A DNA stretch of 64,000 bases from Candidatus Zhuqueibacterota bacterium (GCA_029261995.1 JAJDAF010000022.1:182805-246804); one strand, 5' to 3'. Positions 40,007 to 48,604 are shown, numbered from the stretch's first letter. Translations and numbers: made by a program. Notes: generated by a model from the letters alone, not told the origin.

Positions 40007-40052
40007 AAAAAGCCTGATCGGCGGCTGTTTCAGTCGTTTGGTCAGGCTTTCT
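40007..40052 (+). terminator. Terminator after the barrel gene
   Basis: AAAAAGCCTGA (40007-40017) pairs with TCAGGCTTT (40042-40050), followed by a T-rich tail (CTTGTT). The loop is long, about 24 bases. Confidence 0.6.
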
Positions 40053-40187
40053 TGTTAAGTTTCAGTTGTATCACTCAGTTCATATTGCCATTCTCTCAAG
40101 AAGTCTGTTCTCGGCTTTTGTCTGAGACGAATCGTCTGCCTCTGAGGCGCGACTATATTCCCCTGGAACCCGGACCGGAGAAAGATA

Positions 40188-41879
40188 TTGAACGACGCCT
40201 ACGACCTCAAATCCGTAAACCTGCCTTACATGAGCGGCCTGCCGCTACGCCTCCTTGTTCATCTGCTGGAAGGTCCGCTACGCGGCCTGCTAACGCCCAG
40301 ACTTTTTCGGGATGCTGGCGTCACAAAACTCAGGAGCCTGAACGTCGAAGACGTGCCGACCATGTATCCGGTCTACAAATCAAACGACAAATCGGGTTCA
40401 CCTCCGCGAATTCCAACCGCGGATTGGCCCGCCGCAGACTCGCAAACATCTCCGTGGCCAACGGTTTCCGATTTCGCCGATGCTTACCGCAGCGGTCGAA
40501 TCTCGCCTGTTGAGGTGGCGGAAAAAGCGCTTGCTGCCATCGCTGACAGCGACCAGGCCGACCCGCCGTTGCGAGCAATCATCTTCACCGACCGCGAAGA
40601 TGTTTTGCGACAGGCACAGGCCTGCGAAGAGCGATTGAAAAACGGCAACCCGTTGAGCGTCCTGGACGGCGTCCCCGTGGCTGTTAAGGACGAGTTGGAT
40701 ATGAAACCGTTTCCGACCCGAGTCGGCACTCAGTTTTTGGGAACCGAACCGGTCTCGGATGACGCCACCGTTGTGGCCCGCATGCGTGCAGCCGGCGCGC
40801 TTCTGATTGGCAAAGCCAACATGCACGAAATCGGTCTTGGCGTCACGGGCATGAACCCGCACAACGGCCCGGCGCGCAATCCCTACGATCCCATGCACTA
40901 CACCGGGGGTAGCTCCAGTGGTCCGGCGGCTGCCGTGGCTGCGGGATTGTGTCCCATTGCGATTGGCGCCGACGGCGGTGGTTCCATCCGGATTCCGGCG
41001 GCATTCTGCGGCGTGGTTGGCTTGAAATCGACGTTCGGTCGGGTGAGTGAGTTTGGCGCGGCCCCGCTGACCTGGAGCATGGCTCACGTCGGGCCATTGG
41101 CCGGGACAGCCACGGATGCAGCAATTGCGTGGGCTGCGATGGCGGGGCCGGACCCGAAAGACCACATGTCGCAGCATCAACCTGCGCCAACTCTCGACGG
41201 TTGGGAAATCGATAATCTCGAGGGCATCAAGATTGGTGTCTTCTGGCCGTGGTTTCGTCACGCGACTTCCGAGATGACCACTGCCTGCGAACATTTACTG
41301 CAGCGATTTGAAGGGCTTGGCGCGACGATTCATGAGATCGTTCTGCCAGAACTGGATGCCGCCCGGGTTGCCCATCTTGTCACTATCGTTTCCGAGATGG
41401 CGCAAGCGCAAGCACATTTCTACGACAAATACCACCGCCAGTACGGACTGGATGTACGCCTCAGTCTGGCTCTGGCGCGGCAATTTACCGCGCGCGACTA
41501 TGTACAGTCGCAGCGAATTCGCACCCGTTGTATGCACCATTTCGGCGAGGCGCTGAAGCAGGTGCATGTCATCGCGACTCCTGCCACCGGTCTGAGTGCA
41601 CCTGCAATTCAGAAAAGCGCCCTGCCTGATGGCGATTCTGATTTGACCACACTTACCGAAATTATGCGGTTTGCGACACCCGGAAACCTGACAGGTTTGC
41701 CGGCGATTTCGTTTCCCGCAGGCTACTCCGACTCCGGTCTGCCAATAGGAATGCAGATGATGGGCCGAGCCTGGCAGGAGGTACTGCTGCTGCGGTTTGC
41801 GCGGCTTGCGGAGCAATTTGTGAGCAGGCGAGAGCCTCGACGAGTCCATTGTCCTGTTAAGTCAGTCGTGTGCACTTGA
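40188..41879 (+). CDS. Amidase signature enzyme, FAAH-like
   Basis: A TTG at 40188 is the likely start, with GGAG nine bases upstream. The 563-residue enzyme has Lys in VPVAVKDELDM, the cis-Ser in TGGSSSGPAAAVAAG and the nucleophile in GADGGGSIRIPAAFCG, the amidase triad. An N-terminal region of about 85 residues precedes the domain (LPLRLLVHLLEGPLRGLL could be a membrane-touching helix), as in fatty-acid amide hydrolase-type members. It differs from the amidase at 10402 in this region. The substrate is unknown. Confidence 0.85.
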   Translation: MNDAYDLKSVNLPYMSGLPLRLLVHLLEGPLRGLLTPRLFRDAGVTKLRSLNVEDVPTMYPVYKSNDKSGSPPRIPTADWPAADSQTSPWPTVSDFADAYRSGRISPVEVAEKALAAIADSDQADPPLRAIIFTDREDVLRQAQACEERLKNGNPLSVLDGVPVAVKDELDMKPFPTRVGTQFLGTEPVSDDATVVARMRAAGALLIGKANMHEIGLGVTGMNPHNGPARNPYDPMHYTGGSSSGPAAAVAAGLCPIAIGADGGGSIRIPAAFCGVVGLKSTFGRVSEFGAAPLTWSMAHVGPLAGTATDAAIAWAAMAGPDPKDHMSQHQPAPTLDGWEIDNLEGIKIGVFWPWFRHATSEMTTACEHLLQRFEGLGATIHEIVLPELDAARVAHLVTIVSEMAQAQAHFYDKYHRQYGLDVRLSLALARQFTARDYVQSQRIRTRCMHHFGEALKQVHVIATPATGLSAPAIQKSALPDGDSDLTTLTEIMRFATPGNLTGLPAISFPAGYSDSGLPIGMQMMGRAWQEVLLLRFARLAEQFVSRREPRRVHCPVKSVVCT

Positions 41880-41953
41880 CCCGTCATCAGTTGGACCTTC
41901 GGTCATCTCATGGCTTCAAAGGCAATCCGGCTCAGGATGCCATCCCTACTCAC

Positions 41954-41987
41954 AAAAAAAGCCCGACTCTGAATTCAGAGCCGGGCT
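41954..41987 (-). terminator. Terminator of the Spy/ECF run with adjacent CACCTCC
   Basis: On the minus strand AGCCCG...CGGGCT with the inner palindrome CTCTGAATTCAGAG gives a long stem with one mismatch, then seven T. GATCACCTCC lies directly before the stem (minus strand of 41990-41999) and equals the 3' end of bacterial 16S rRNA around the anti-Shine-Dalgarno box. It ends the transcript of the gene stopping at 42014. Confidence 0.8.
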
Positions 41988-42013
41988 CGGAGGTGATCAT
42001 GAAGCTGTGATGT

Positions 42014-42508
42014 CTATTCTCCGGCAGCGTTTTCCGCAGGTGGCCGGGGGGCTGGCCCGCGCCCTTTGGGTCCGTGCTTGCCAGGTCCACGTTTGCCGCG
42101 CGGGTTGTGTCCACGTTTCGACAGCAGGTTCATGTCGAAGCCTTTGCGCTGTTCTTCTGTCAGGAGCGCGCGTACTGCCTGGTCGCTGAGAATTCGTCGC
42201 ATGCGCAAATCAACCTTGATTTTTCCCATCTCTGCTACCAGGGATTTGACCTTGCTCTCATCAAAAGAATCTGAGGTGATCGCCAGCTTAAGCTCGCTCT
42301 CGAGCGCCTGAAGCTTGGTTTGTAGCGGCAGGGCCTCCTTCCGCGTCGCAAGCTTGATTTCTTGAATCTTACCATGCTGCTCTGCAGTCAAGCCCGCAAT
42401 TGGGGAGGGTCTTTCGCCGGAAGATGAGCCGCGCCCGGGTTGGGCGCTAAGTGCTGCCGCCAGCAGCAAACTCATTCCGAAAGCCATGAAGAGATTTCTG
42501 AATTTCAT
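42014..42508 (-). CDS. Spy/CpxP-like periplasmic protein
   Basis: A 164-residue exported protein (MKFRNLFMAFGMSLLLAAALSAQ). The mature part is helical with LTAEQHGKIQEI and LLTEEQRKGFDM, two LTxxQ-type motifs of the Spy/CpxP family of periplasmic chaperones and stress sensors. The C-terminus is a basic, Gly/Pro-rich tail (GKRGPGKHGPKGRGPAPRPP). It lies 155 bases after a related protein gene in the run led by the ECF sigma factor. Confidence 0.8.
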   Translation of the reverse strand: MKFRNLFMAFGMSLLLAAALSAQPGRGSSSGERPSPIAGLTAEQHGKIQEIKLATRKEALPLQTKLQALESELKLAITSDSFDESKVKSLVAEMGKIKVDLRMRRILSDQAVRALLTEEQRKGFDMNLLSKRGHNPRGKRGPGKHGPKGRGPAPRPPAENAAGE

Positions 42509-42663
42509 TGTGGTTCTCCTATCGAAGTTATGTCAGTTCGATTACGATTTGACCTGAATCTTGCCGGGAGGCGAAGACTCGCCGGTCTTTACAACGAGAT
42601 GCTTCGCCCATCTCGCTGTCTTTTTGAAACGGGCCATTGCAATGTCACCAGACCTTGTCATGT

Positions 42664-43209
42664 TTACCGCCCCGCCGGCGGACCCTGGGGTCTGCCCGGT
42701 CGTTGCGGTCGCCGGCCACGCACTCTGCGCGGTGGGCCTGGTTGCGGTTCGAGCCCTCTGAGAAGCTCATCAAACAACGCCTCCAGTTTCTTCTGCTGCT
42801 CAGGTGTACACACCTGCTTCAGATGTAGAAAATGATTGAAAGTCTGTAGTTCAAGCTCAGTATGCCGGCCCCCGACTTGTTGAGCCAAGGAATTCACTTT
42901 GTCCACATCTGGCTCGTCCATGGAGAGTTCGCCGAACAAATCCTGTTTCAGTTTGCGCATGCCGTCACGAATGACTCTCACCTGGTCGAAGTGCTGGCGC
43001 TGCAGGTTTGAGATTTGTTCCACCTGCGCGTCCGCCAACTGCAGCTCATTTCTCAGGAATGGCATCATGCGTGGCGGCGGACCGCCTCTTTCGGATTGTG
43101 GCTCCCGGCGATGCTGCAGGAACCAAACCGTGGCCAGCGAGGAGATGTTCATGACAACCAGCAGCACGATTCCCCATGAGATCAGCCTTTTCTTTGTGAA
43201 ATAGTTCAT
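42664..43209 (-). CDS. Membrane-anchored CnrX/Spy-like sensor
   Basis: A 181-residue protein with one N-terminal membrane helix (ISWGIVLLVVMNISSLATVWFL) and a helical periplasmic part (LQLADAQVEQISNLQRQHFDQVRVIRDGMRKL in pieces, CTPEQQKKLEALFDELL). The layout matches periplasmic metal or stress sensors that hold an anti-sigma factor (CnrX, ZraP relatives). Its start is 4 bases after the stop of the membrane partner gene of the sigma factor. Two-Cys or His metal sites are not obvious (HFLHLKQVC might contribute). Confidence 0.8.
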   Translation of the reverse strand: MNYFTKKRLISWGIVLLVVMNISSLATVWFLQHRREPQSERGGPPPRMMPFLRNELQLADAQVEQISNLQRQHFDQVRVIRDGMRKLKQDLFGELSMDEPDVDKVNSLAQQVGGRHTELELQTFNHFLHLKQVCTPEQQKKLEALFDELLRGLEPQPGPPRRVRGRRPQRPGRPQGPPAGR

Positions 43210-43212
43210 CGT

Positions 43213-43563
43213 CTATTCACCATGAGTCAGAAAATAGTCATTGGTCTCGGGCGCGTCCAGGCCATAGCTTGAAACGAATGATTGCAGGTTCCCGGCGCGG
43301 CTTCCCGATGATGTGTCTGAGCCAATGAGCACGCCTAGCACAACGCTCGCGGCCACCAGCGCCGGTACGAATGCAGGTCGCAGCCATCCCATGAGCAGGT
43401 CAGCGAGGCTGCCGCGTCGTCCCTGCCCGTCCATGTCCGCCAGCCTCTGGCGCAACCGCTGGGCAAAAAACGGACTTGCCTTAGCTTTCTCCACTTCATC
43501 CAGACATCGGAGAGTTTTTTGAATTTGCTCTTCAACGTTGCCTGTGTTTTCTGGTCTGGTCAT
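43213..43563 (-). CDS. Likely anti-sigma factor (single-pass membrane protein)
   Basis: The ATG at 43563 gives a 116-residue protein. The N-terminal cytosolic part of about 65 residues (VEEQIQKTLRCLDEVEKAK) is helical, followed by one membrane helix (FVPALVAASVVLGVLIG) and a short outside tail. It has no HxxxCxxC zinc site. Placement directly after the ECF sigma gene and before a CnrX-like sensor suggests an anti-sigma factor of the CnrY kind; this is context, not family recognition. It has its own ECF-type promoter. Confidence 0.65.
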   Translation of the reverse strand: MTRPENTGNVEEQIQKTLRCLDEVEKAKASPFFAQRLRQRLADMDGQGRRGSLADLLMGWLRPAFVPALVAASVVLGVLIGSDTSSGSRAGNLQSFVSSYGLDAPETNDYFLTHGE

Positions 43564-43583
43564 GGTCTCATCTCTTTTGAAGG

Positions 43584-43613
43584 TTAGACAATGGTACAAG
43601 GCAAAACTTGCGG
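43584..43613 (-). promoter_or_regulatory. ECF-type promoter before the membrane partner gene
   Basis: On the minus strand CCGCAAGTTTT (43603-43613) and, after 11 bases, TTGTCTAA (43584-43591). The same two blocks, 12 bases apart, lie ahead of the sigma gene. GTCTAA resembles -10 boxes of ECF sigma factors. Confidence 0.6.
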
Positions 43614-43619
43614 CTCATT

Positions 43620-44192
43620 TCAACCGTTCTCATAATATTTGCGGAGTTTCTTCTGCAGGTTCATTTTTGCGCGATTCATGAGCGACTCAACCGCTGGCAG
43701 GGTTGTGGCCATCACCTCAGCGATTTCCTTGTAGCTGAGCTGTTCGTATTTGCTGAGCGTGAAAGCGATGCGCTGATTTTCCGCCAGAGAGTCGATGGCG
43801 CGCTGTAAAATTTGGACTCGCTCTGCTTGCTCCAGATCCGCTTGTGGATTCGGCATGTTTGTGTCTGGAATTTCTGCCGGCGATTCCTCACCGCCAAACC
43901 GAGCTTGCAGACTGCTCATGAGTTGCCGGCGTTTCTTCTTCTTTGCCAGGTTCAGCGATTTGTTGACCGCTATCCGGTAGAGCCAACTCGATAGTTTTGA
44001 TTTCTCCTGAAAGGTATGAATCGATCGATGAACTTCCAGAAATACGTCTTGTGCGATGTCCTCTGCGTCGTGGCGGTCGCGCAAGAAACCGTAGCAGGTG
44101 TTGACCACCATATCCTTATAAGCTGCAACCATTTCGTCGAAAGCTCTGGCGCTGCCGGACTTGATCTCTTTTGTCAGTTCTGTTTCGGTCAT
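43620..44192 (-). CDS. ECF-family RNA polymerase sigma factor
   Basis: The protein shows sigma region 2 (FDEMVAAYKDMVVNTCYGFLRDRHDAEDIAQDVFLEVHRS in pieces, SKLSSWLYRIAVNKSLNLAKKKKRR) and region 4 (LAENQRIAFTLSKYEQLSYKEIAEVMATTLPAVESLMNRAK in pieces). The frame extends to a GTG at 44222, but that codon lies directly behind the TTGTCTAA promoter box, before any likely transcript start. I therefore prefer the ATG at 44192, giving 190 residues. It should activate its own gene and the downstream envelope-stress genes through the two promoters found here. Confidence 0.9.
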   Translation of the reverse strand: MTETELTKEIKSGSARAFDEMVAAYKDMVVNTCYGFLRDRHDAEDIAQDVFLEVHRSIHTFQEKSKLSSWLYRIAVNKSLNLAKKKKRRQLMSSLQARFGGEESPAEIPDTNMPNPQADLEQAERVQILQRAIDSLAENQRIAFTLSKYEQLSYKEIAEVMATTLPAVESLMNRAKMNLQKKLRKYYENG

Positions 44193-44222
44193 TTCAGTTG
44201 CAGTTGGCGTCGTTGTTTTCAC

Positions 44223-44253
44223 TTAGACAACGCTTGTCGGAGAAAACTTGCGG
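44223..44253 (-). promoter_or_regulatory. Autoregulatory ECF-type promoter of the sigma gene
   Basis: Minus-strand CCGCAAGTTTT (44243-44253) and TTGTCTAA (44223-44230), 12 bases apart. It nearly copies the element at 43584-43613. Blocks this alike ahead of two adjacent genes in one ECF locus are best read as sites of the encoded sigma factor. Confidence 0.65.
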
Positions 44254-44375
44254 TCAAAGATAAGTTGTCAGGAGATAGGGATCAAGAGCGCCGCGAGGGA
44301 TAGCCAGCTAGTCCAGGCGGACATGTGGAATATCCAGCCCGGCTGTGGAAGAAATGTCATCAGTTTGATGGTGGT

Positions 44376-44804
44376 CTAGACTGTAACCAGAAAGTAGAAC
44401 AAAATGGCGGCCCGCAGAGTCCATGCGCAGGTTCTGAGCCAATTGCTGGCAATCAGGGAGCGGTGCGTCTGTTCTTCATATTTCACCGCGAGAATTTCGT
44501 GTCGTGGTGCTTGCAGGAACGCCGTTGACAGCCAAATAATTGCCAGTAGCCCGACGCCGGTCCACGCGAATTCAATCGGCAAATGGGCTGACGGATGCCA
44601 GATGAGTACGACGCCGGTAACAAATTCTACCACCATGGTTGGGCCGAACACCCAAGTGGCCTTGCGCATGTGCGTTTGTTGGTAGGCGCTGGCGCGATAG
44701 CGACTGACTTGGCCCAGAAGCGGATAGTGCACCAATTGTACAAACCAGGTGATGCCCAGCATACAGAAAGTTGATAGAAGATGAAGAACGAAGATGATTT
44801 CCAC
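44376..44804 (-). CDS. Four-helix membrane protein, unrecognised
   Basis: A 142-residue protein with four membrane segments (IIFVLHLLSTFCMLGITWFV, WVFGPTMVVEFVTGVVLIW, AWTGVGLLAIIWLSTAFL, TLRAAILFYFLVTV). His residues lie in the first and third loops (VQLVHYPLL, QAPRHEIL). No family was fixed. It is 150 bases upstream of the sigma gene, same strand, and not clearly part of that run. Confidence 0.65.
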   Translation of the reverse strand: MEIIFVLHLLSTFCMLGITWFVQLVHYPLLGQVSRYRASAYQQTHMRKATWVFGPTMVVEFVTGVVLIWHPSAHLPIEFAWTGVGLLAIIWLSTAFLQAPRHEILAVKYEEQTHRSLIASNWLRTCAWTLRAAILFYFLVTV

Positions 44805-45190
44805 GTGCTGCTTTCCAGTGTGAACGACCGTTGTAAGTCTGCTGCCAACCTTGATGCGGCCCGGCGTATCGCCGCCGTGACAGCGTAAATATCGGCAATT
44901 TTTGCAACAAATTCAACCGGCAGGTGCGTGTGACATGCGACAGGCTTGTGCTGTCGGGCCATGAGACAGACTGCTGGTGTTCAACACTTTCGGCACTCCA
45001 ACTTCCCTGGATGTCAGACTAATCATATCTGTAAGTAGTTGTTTTAATAAAGAATAATATAGTATTATGCGAAAACGATTCTGACTGGTACGGCTCTTGC
45101 GTTCAGACTTGGCTTCGGGATGTGCAGCTCAGGTTCCAAAAGGATTTTGAGTGCCACGGTGTCACAGTTTTGAAGGAATGGGAGTTCTAA
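44805..45190. other. Divergent intergenic region, AT-rich near 45040
   Basis: The AT-rich part near 45036-45070 has TTGTTT (45039-45044) and TATTAT (45063-45068) 18 bases apart, a weak promoter candidate for the lipoprotein gene at 45191. Nothing else was recognised. Confidence 0.3.
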
Positions 45191-45850
45191 ATGCGTTATT
45201 TGGTGGTTCTCACAGTAGTGATTGGGTTTACCGCAGGCTGTGCAAGCAATGTGCGTATGGCTGGTGGATTCAAGTCGGAGCGGAGTAGAATAAAATCAAT
45301 TGCGGTCGTGCCACCCGATATCGACTTCTACGTCCGGGGTTATGACCGACAGAAGGCTGCTCCTGAATTTGGCAGCAACGTTGCCGTCAATGTCCAGGAT
45401 GCCCTCGTGCAGTTACTCGGTAACCAGGGCATCCGTACGGTATCCCGCGCGCGGACAGACAGCCTGTTTCAGTCTGACCTTTGGCTGCGCGGGCAGTTGC
45501 AGGACGCCCACGAGAGTTTTTCACGCTCCAGCTCCGCAATTTCTGACAACGTCAGCGACAACGTTTCTTTTGTCCTGGTCGCCGACCTTGAACCGTTCGC
45601 CAATATTGTCCGAGCTGATTATGTCCTGATGGTTCGTGGCCATGGATACATCGGAACTCGGGCGTTCCAGAATTTGCTCGGCAAAAATGCGAACGGACTG
45701 TTTCTCGAAATTGCCTTGCTTGACCCCGCCACCTCAAAAATACTTTGGTTCAACCGCAATATTCAGAATCAATCTGGCTGCGAGCCATTGCAGCGCGGTA
45801 GCGTTGAAGAGCTTTGTCAGAAACTTCTGCGGCGCCTTCTGTCCTCCTGA
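45191..45850 (+). CDS. Predicted lipoprotein of unknown function
   Basis: A 219-residue protein with a lipobox (VVIGFTAGC at residues 9-17). The mature part begins with an IKSIAVVPPDIDFYVRGYD strand and has a repeated VQDALVQLLGNQGIRTVSRARTDSLFQ helix, then YVLMVRGHGYIGTRAFQNL and ALLDPATSKILWFNR. The pattern of a pole-type helix, 'LLDP-S-ILW' strand and small lipid anchor recalls the CsgG/TolB-N or GNA1162-like fold, but I cannot name a family. It stands alone. Confidence 0.7.
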   Translation: MRYLVVLTVVIGFTAGCASNVRMAGGFKSERSRIKSIAVVPPDIDFYVRGYDRQKAAPEFGSNVAVNVQDALVQLLGNQGIRTVSRARTDSLFQSDLWLRGQLQDAHESFSRSSSAISDNVSDNVSFVLVADLEPFANIVRADYVLMVRGHGYIGTRAFQNLLGKNANGLFLEIALLDPATSKILWFNRNIQNQSGCEPLQRGSVEELCQKLLRRLLSS

Positions 45851-46403
45851 GAGAAATTCTTCTCAGCCAAGTTGTTGCCACGATCTGCAGAAGCGTCCAT
45901 CCAAAGGCGCCAGCAAGGTAGCGGGCGACTGCCTCATTCTCCTTTCGCATTTCTTCTTCAAGGTTAGCCGCGACGCCAACCATCAGGGTCGATCGAATAC
46001 AGGCTCACGACTACTGGTGTTCGAATGACTACTCGCTGGTGACCATGGCAAGGAGGTGTAGTCGTCATTTGTCTATATTCAGACAATAGCATCAATTATT
46101 CTTAATATTGAAGCCTCTCCTCCATTTTTTCTTAGAAATGGGAAATATCTGGATCCGCTCATGATGATCCTTGTTTGCCCATCGGCTTAATAAACAAGTA
46201 GATGAGTTAGATGTGTCACATCTGGCACAATTTTGGTCTAGCGACAATCATCAATGTCGAAACACTCTGCCAACCGAATCGAAATGATGAACTGGCGATC
46301 AAGATTTCAGGATATGAACATGCGAGAGTTGCCTGTCAGGCTCAATTCATGGGCAACTGTATCACGAATCTGCCGTTTGACGGCTGTAGGAAAGGAGCGT
46401 TGA
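45851..46403. other. Long intergenic region
   Basis: This gap of about 550 bases has no gene I can support. It contains the near direct repeats GACTACTGGTG and GACTACTCGCTGGTG near 46010-46035, an AAGGAGGTG box near 46050 with no start codon after it, and a TTGTCT/AGACAA hairpin near 46070-46088. The porin start at 46404 has AAAGGAG just ahead. Confidence 0.3.
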
Positions 46404-47627
46404 ATGAGGTTAGGAACAATGTTACTGGTTTTTTCACTTGCGGGCTGCCTAATGGCACAGACCGCGGACGTGCCGGTCAAATTTGATGGCCAGGTTCGTT
46501 TTCGAAATGAGGCGGATGGCAGAGATTTCAATAATGATTCGGATCTTAACACCTACAGCTTGCTGCGAGCGCGGCTGGGAGCCTCGATTCAGCCCCTGCC
46601 AGACGTCAAGGTTTACATTCAGGTGCAGGACTCACGTGCATTCGGAAGCGAGCCAGGCACGCTCAGCTCCACCGCCAATCTGGATGTGCACCAAGCCTAT
46701 TTTCAACTGAATAATCTCTGGGGTAAATCCGTCGATCTGAAAGTAGGCCGACAAGAGATGATTTACGCTGGCCAGCGCCTCATAGGAGCAGTCGGCTGGC
46801 ATAATGTCGGTCGAGCTTTTGACGGCGTCAAGCTGACTTTCGGAAAAAACAACACCCTCGATGTCTTCAACATGATTGTGACCGAAAGCAGCGCAGCCTC
46901 CGGCGTACCGTCAATCGGCGCGGAGAGCGCGGATTTCAACTTCTTTGGCGTCTATTATAAACATCGCAAGAAACAGGGCTACAAACTGGACCTCTACGGT
47001 TTGATCGAGTCAAACCTGAGGGAAACTGTTCCGGGAGAAGATGATTTGGGGCGGGTCACGCTCGGTTCTTACGCGAAAGGAAAACTCTCCGGAAACTTTG
47101 ACTTTGAGTCAGAACTCGCGCTTCAGGTCGGCAAGCGTCTTGGGCAGGATGTTTCCGCATTCATGCTAACCGGAGCGCTCGGCTACACCTTTGCCTCGGC
47201 TAGAAAACCCCATGTCAGCATTGGTTACGACTACCTGTCAGGCATGGATGCCGGCGACACGGATTACAAAGTGTTCGACACGCTGTTCGCCACCAACCAT
47301 AAGTTCTACGGTTTCATGGATTATTTCCTGAACGTGCCGGCACACACCGGTGGCGCCGGGCTGCAGGATTTCATGGTGAAAGGGAAATTGCCGCTGAGGT
47401 CCAATTTGAGTCTCAGCGGTCATTTCCATAACTTCAGAGCCGCAAAAGGTGCTGAAAAGAACTTGGGAAATGAGCTTGACTTCAGCTTGAATTACAAATA
47501 CAACGCTGCCGTTTCTGCCGTTTGGGGACTCTCCGTTTTTATGCCGGGCACCCTGATCGAGCAGCGCTTTGCAAACAACAATGACGTGGCTGTCTGGTCT
47601 TACACCAGTCTTTTGGTCAAGTTCTAA
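46404..47627 (+). CDS. Porin of the alginate-export type
   Basis: A 407-residue outer-membrane protein with export signal (MRLGTMLLVFSLAGCLMAQ). The beta pattern starts with VKFDGQVRFRNEADGRDF and contains YSLLRARLGASIQPLPDVKVYIQVQDS, VDLKVGRQEMIYAGQRLIGAVGWHNVGRAFDG and later strands such as HVSIGYDYLSGMDAGD and FMDYFLN. The KVGRQE..YG/AGQR..G motif is typical of the alginate_export porin family, which also occurs in FCB bacteria for other substrates. It is likely a substrate-specific channel. Confidence 0.85.
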   Translation: MRLGTMLLVFSLAGCLMAQTADVPVKFDGQVRFRNEADGRDFNNDSDLNTYSLLRARLGASIQPLPDVKVYIQVQDSRAFGSEPGTLSSTANLDVHQAYFQLNNLWGKSVDLKVGRQEMIYAGQRLIGAVGWHNVGRAFDGVKLTFGKNNTLDVFNMIVTESSAASGVPSIGAESADFNFFGVYYKHRKKQGYKLDLYGLIESNLRETVPGEDDLGRVTLGSYAKGKLSGNFDFESELALQVGKRLGQDVSAFMLTGALGYTFASARKPHVSIGYDYLSGMDAGDTDYKVFDTLFATNHKFYGFMDYFLNVPAHTGGAGLQDFMVKGKLPLRSNLSLSGHFHNFRAAKGAEKNLGNELDFSLNYKYNAAVSAVWGLSVFMPGTLIEQRFANNNDVAVWSYTSLLVKF

Positions 47628-47698
47628 CCTGATGGCCGGTCACAAACGAATCAGAAACTTTTCTAGGAGCCTACGCCAACCTCCTTATGCTAGGGTCA

Positions 47699-47729
47699 AC
47701 TTCCCGGGGGCCTTGTGTCCCCGGGAAGT
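47699..47729 (+). other. Perfect 11-pair hairpin
   Basis: ACTTCCCGGGG (47699-47709) and CCCCGGGAAGT (47719-47729) are exact inverted repeats with the loop GCCTTGTGT. Neither strand has a T-run after it. It sits 72 bases after the porin stop and may protect the transcript. Confidence 0.5.
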
Positions 47730-47765
47730 CTGGTTAGTTGGAGCGGGCTCGCCTCGATCTTTAAC

Positions 47766-47822
47766 ACTCCGGATTGCGGGTTTTCTTTGCGACCTCCTTT
47801 TGCCGCCATCCGGAGTTTTTTT
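47766..47822 (+). terminator. Terminator with ACCTCC in its loop
   Basis: ACTCCGGAT (47766-47774) pairs with ATCCGGAGT (47808-47816); a second helix GCGG/CCGC follows inside. The loop (47780-47802) contains GACCTCCTTTT (47791-47801), resembling the 16S anti-Shine-Dalgarno end. Seven T (47816-47822) follow. It may end the porin transcript. Confidence 0.7.
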
Positions 47823-47994
47823 CGTCTGATTCCGTACGATACCAGACTGTCAGGTTGCGTTCGTCCTGCATTGATTTTCTTTTGTTCCGAGCAGGGCCAT
47901 TTTCGCTTGATTTGCTTGCTTAGTATGAGTAAGTCGATTGTAATTCCCATCTCCAGACCTTTGCTATGTCCAACGAACATCGGGAGGACATAGC

Positions 47995-48604
47995 ATGAAA
48001 AGCTTCGTTTGCGTTTGCAGTTTGTTGTGCGTTGCAACCGCAATACCTCTGTCAGCCCAGTTAGACATCAAAACCCACCCCGACGCACAAGCTGGATTAC
48101 AGTTGTAGTTTGGGTTTCCCCCGAAAAAGTGGACACTCTGGTTGTCGCAGAGAGCTGGTTCTATCAAATTGAGAAGGCCACCGGAGAGCTTCTAATCTAT
48201 CTAGAAAGCGTTGCGCCGGGTGACTCGTTGACGATTTCGGTAATGCCGGCGTTGCTTACGGGTGCGGGTCCGATCATCATCGATACGCTTTCCGTGGTCA
48301 TGAATTTTGGAACGCGTGACGTTGTCATCGTGGTCGATCAGGACCTGGTTGACGCAGTGTCCGAATCGGGTCATCAGACCGCGGTGCCGACCGTTCTGCT
48401 GCGGCAGAATTATCCTAATCCGTTCAACCCAACGACGACCATTCGATTTGATCTGCAAGCGCCCGGCTGGGTGCTGCTGATGATTTACAACATCCATGGG
48501 CAGAAGGTGCGGACGCTGGTGAGCCTGTGCCGAGCGGCATCTACTTCTACCAACTCAGCACCGGCAGCGCTTCGCAAGTGCGGCGTGCCATTGTCATTAG
48601 GTAA
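47995..48604 (+). pseudogene. Decayed type IX cargo gene
   Basis: The ATG at 47995 has GGGAGGA seven bases ahead and encodes an export signal ([21 protein letters not shown]), then meets TAG after 38 codons. A second frame continues with [13 protein letters not shown] and a sorting domain start [19 protein letters not shown] and [10 protein letters not shown] third frame gives [16 protein letters not shown] and ends at 48604. Between VRTLV and VPSGIYF the usual block of about 20 residues is missing, so there are at least two frame breaks and a small deletion. This is a secreted-cargo gene in decay. Confidence 0.75.

Noticed and set aside
45750..45983. 77-residue minus-strand frame with a possible membrane helix
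   Set aside because: It overlaps the end of the lipoprotein gene on the other strand and has no ribosome site or family likeness.
46220..46240. Sigma54 or CRP site before the porin (TGGCACAATTTTGG, TGTGTCACATCTGGCACA)
   Set aside because: The -12 part is out of register by one base, and the half-sites do not have CRP spacing; the porin start is 170 bases away.
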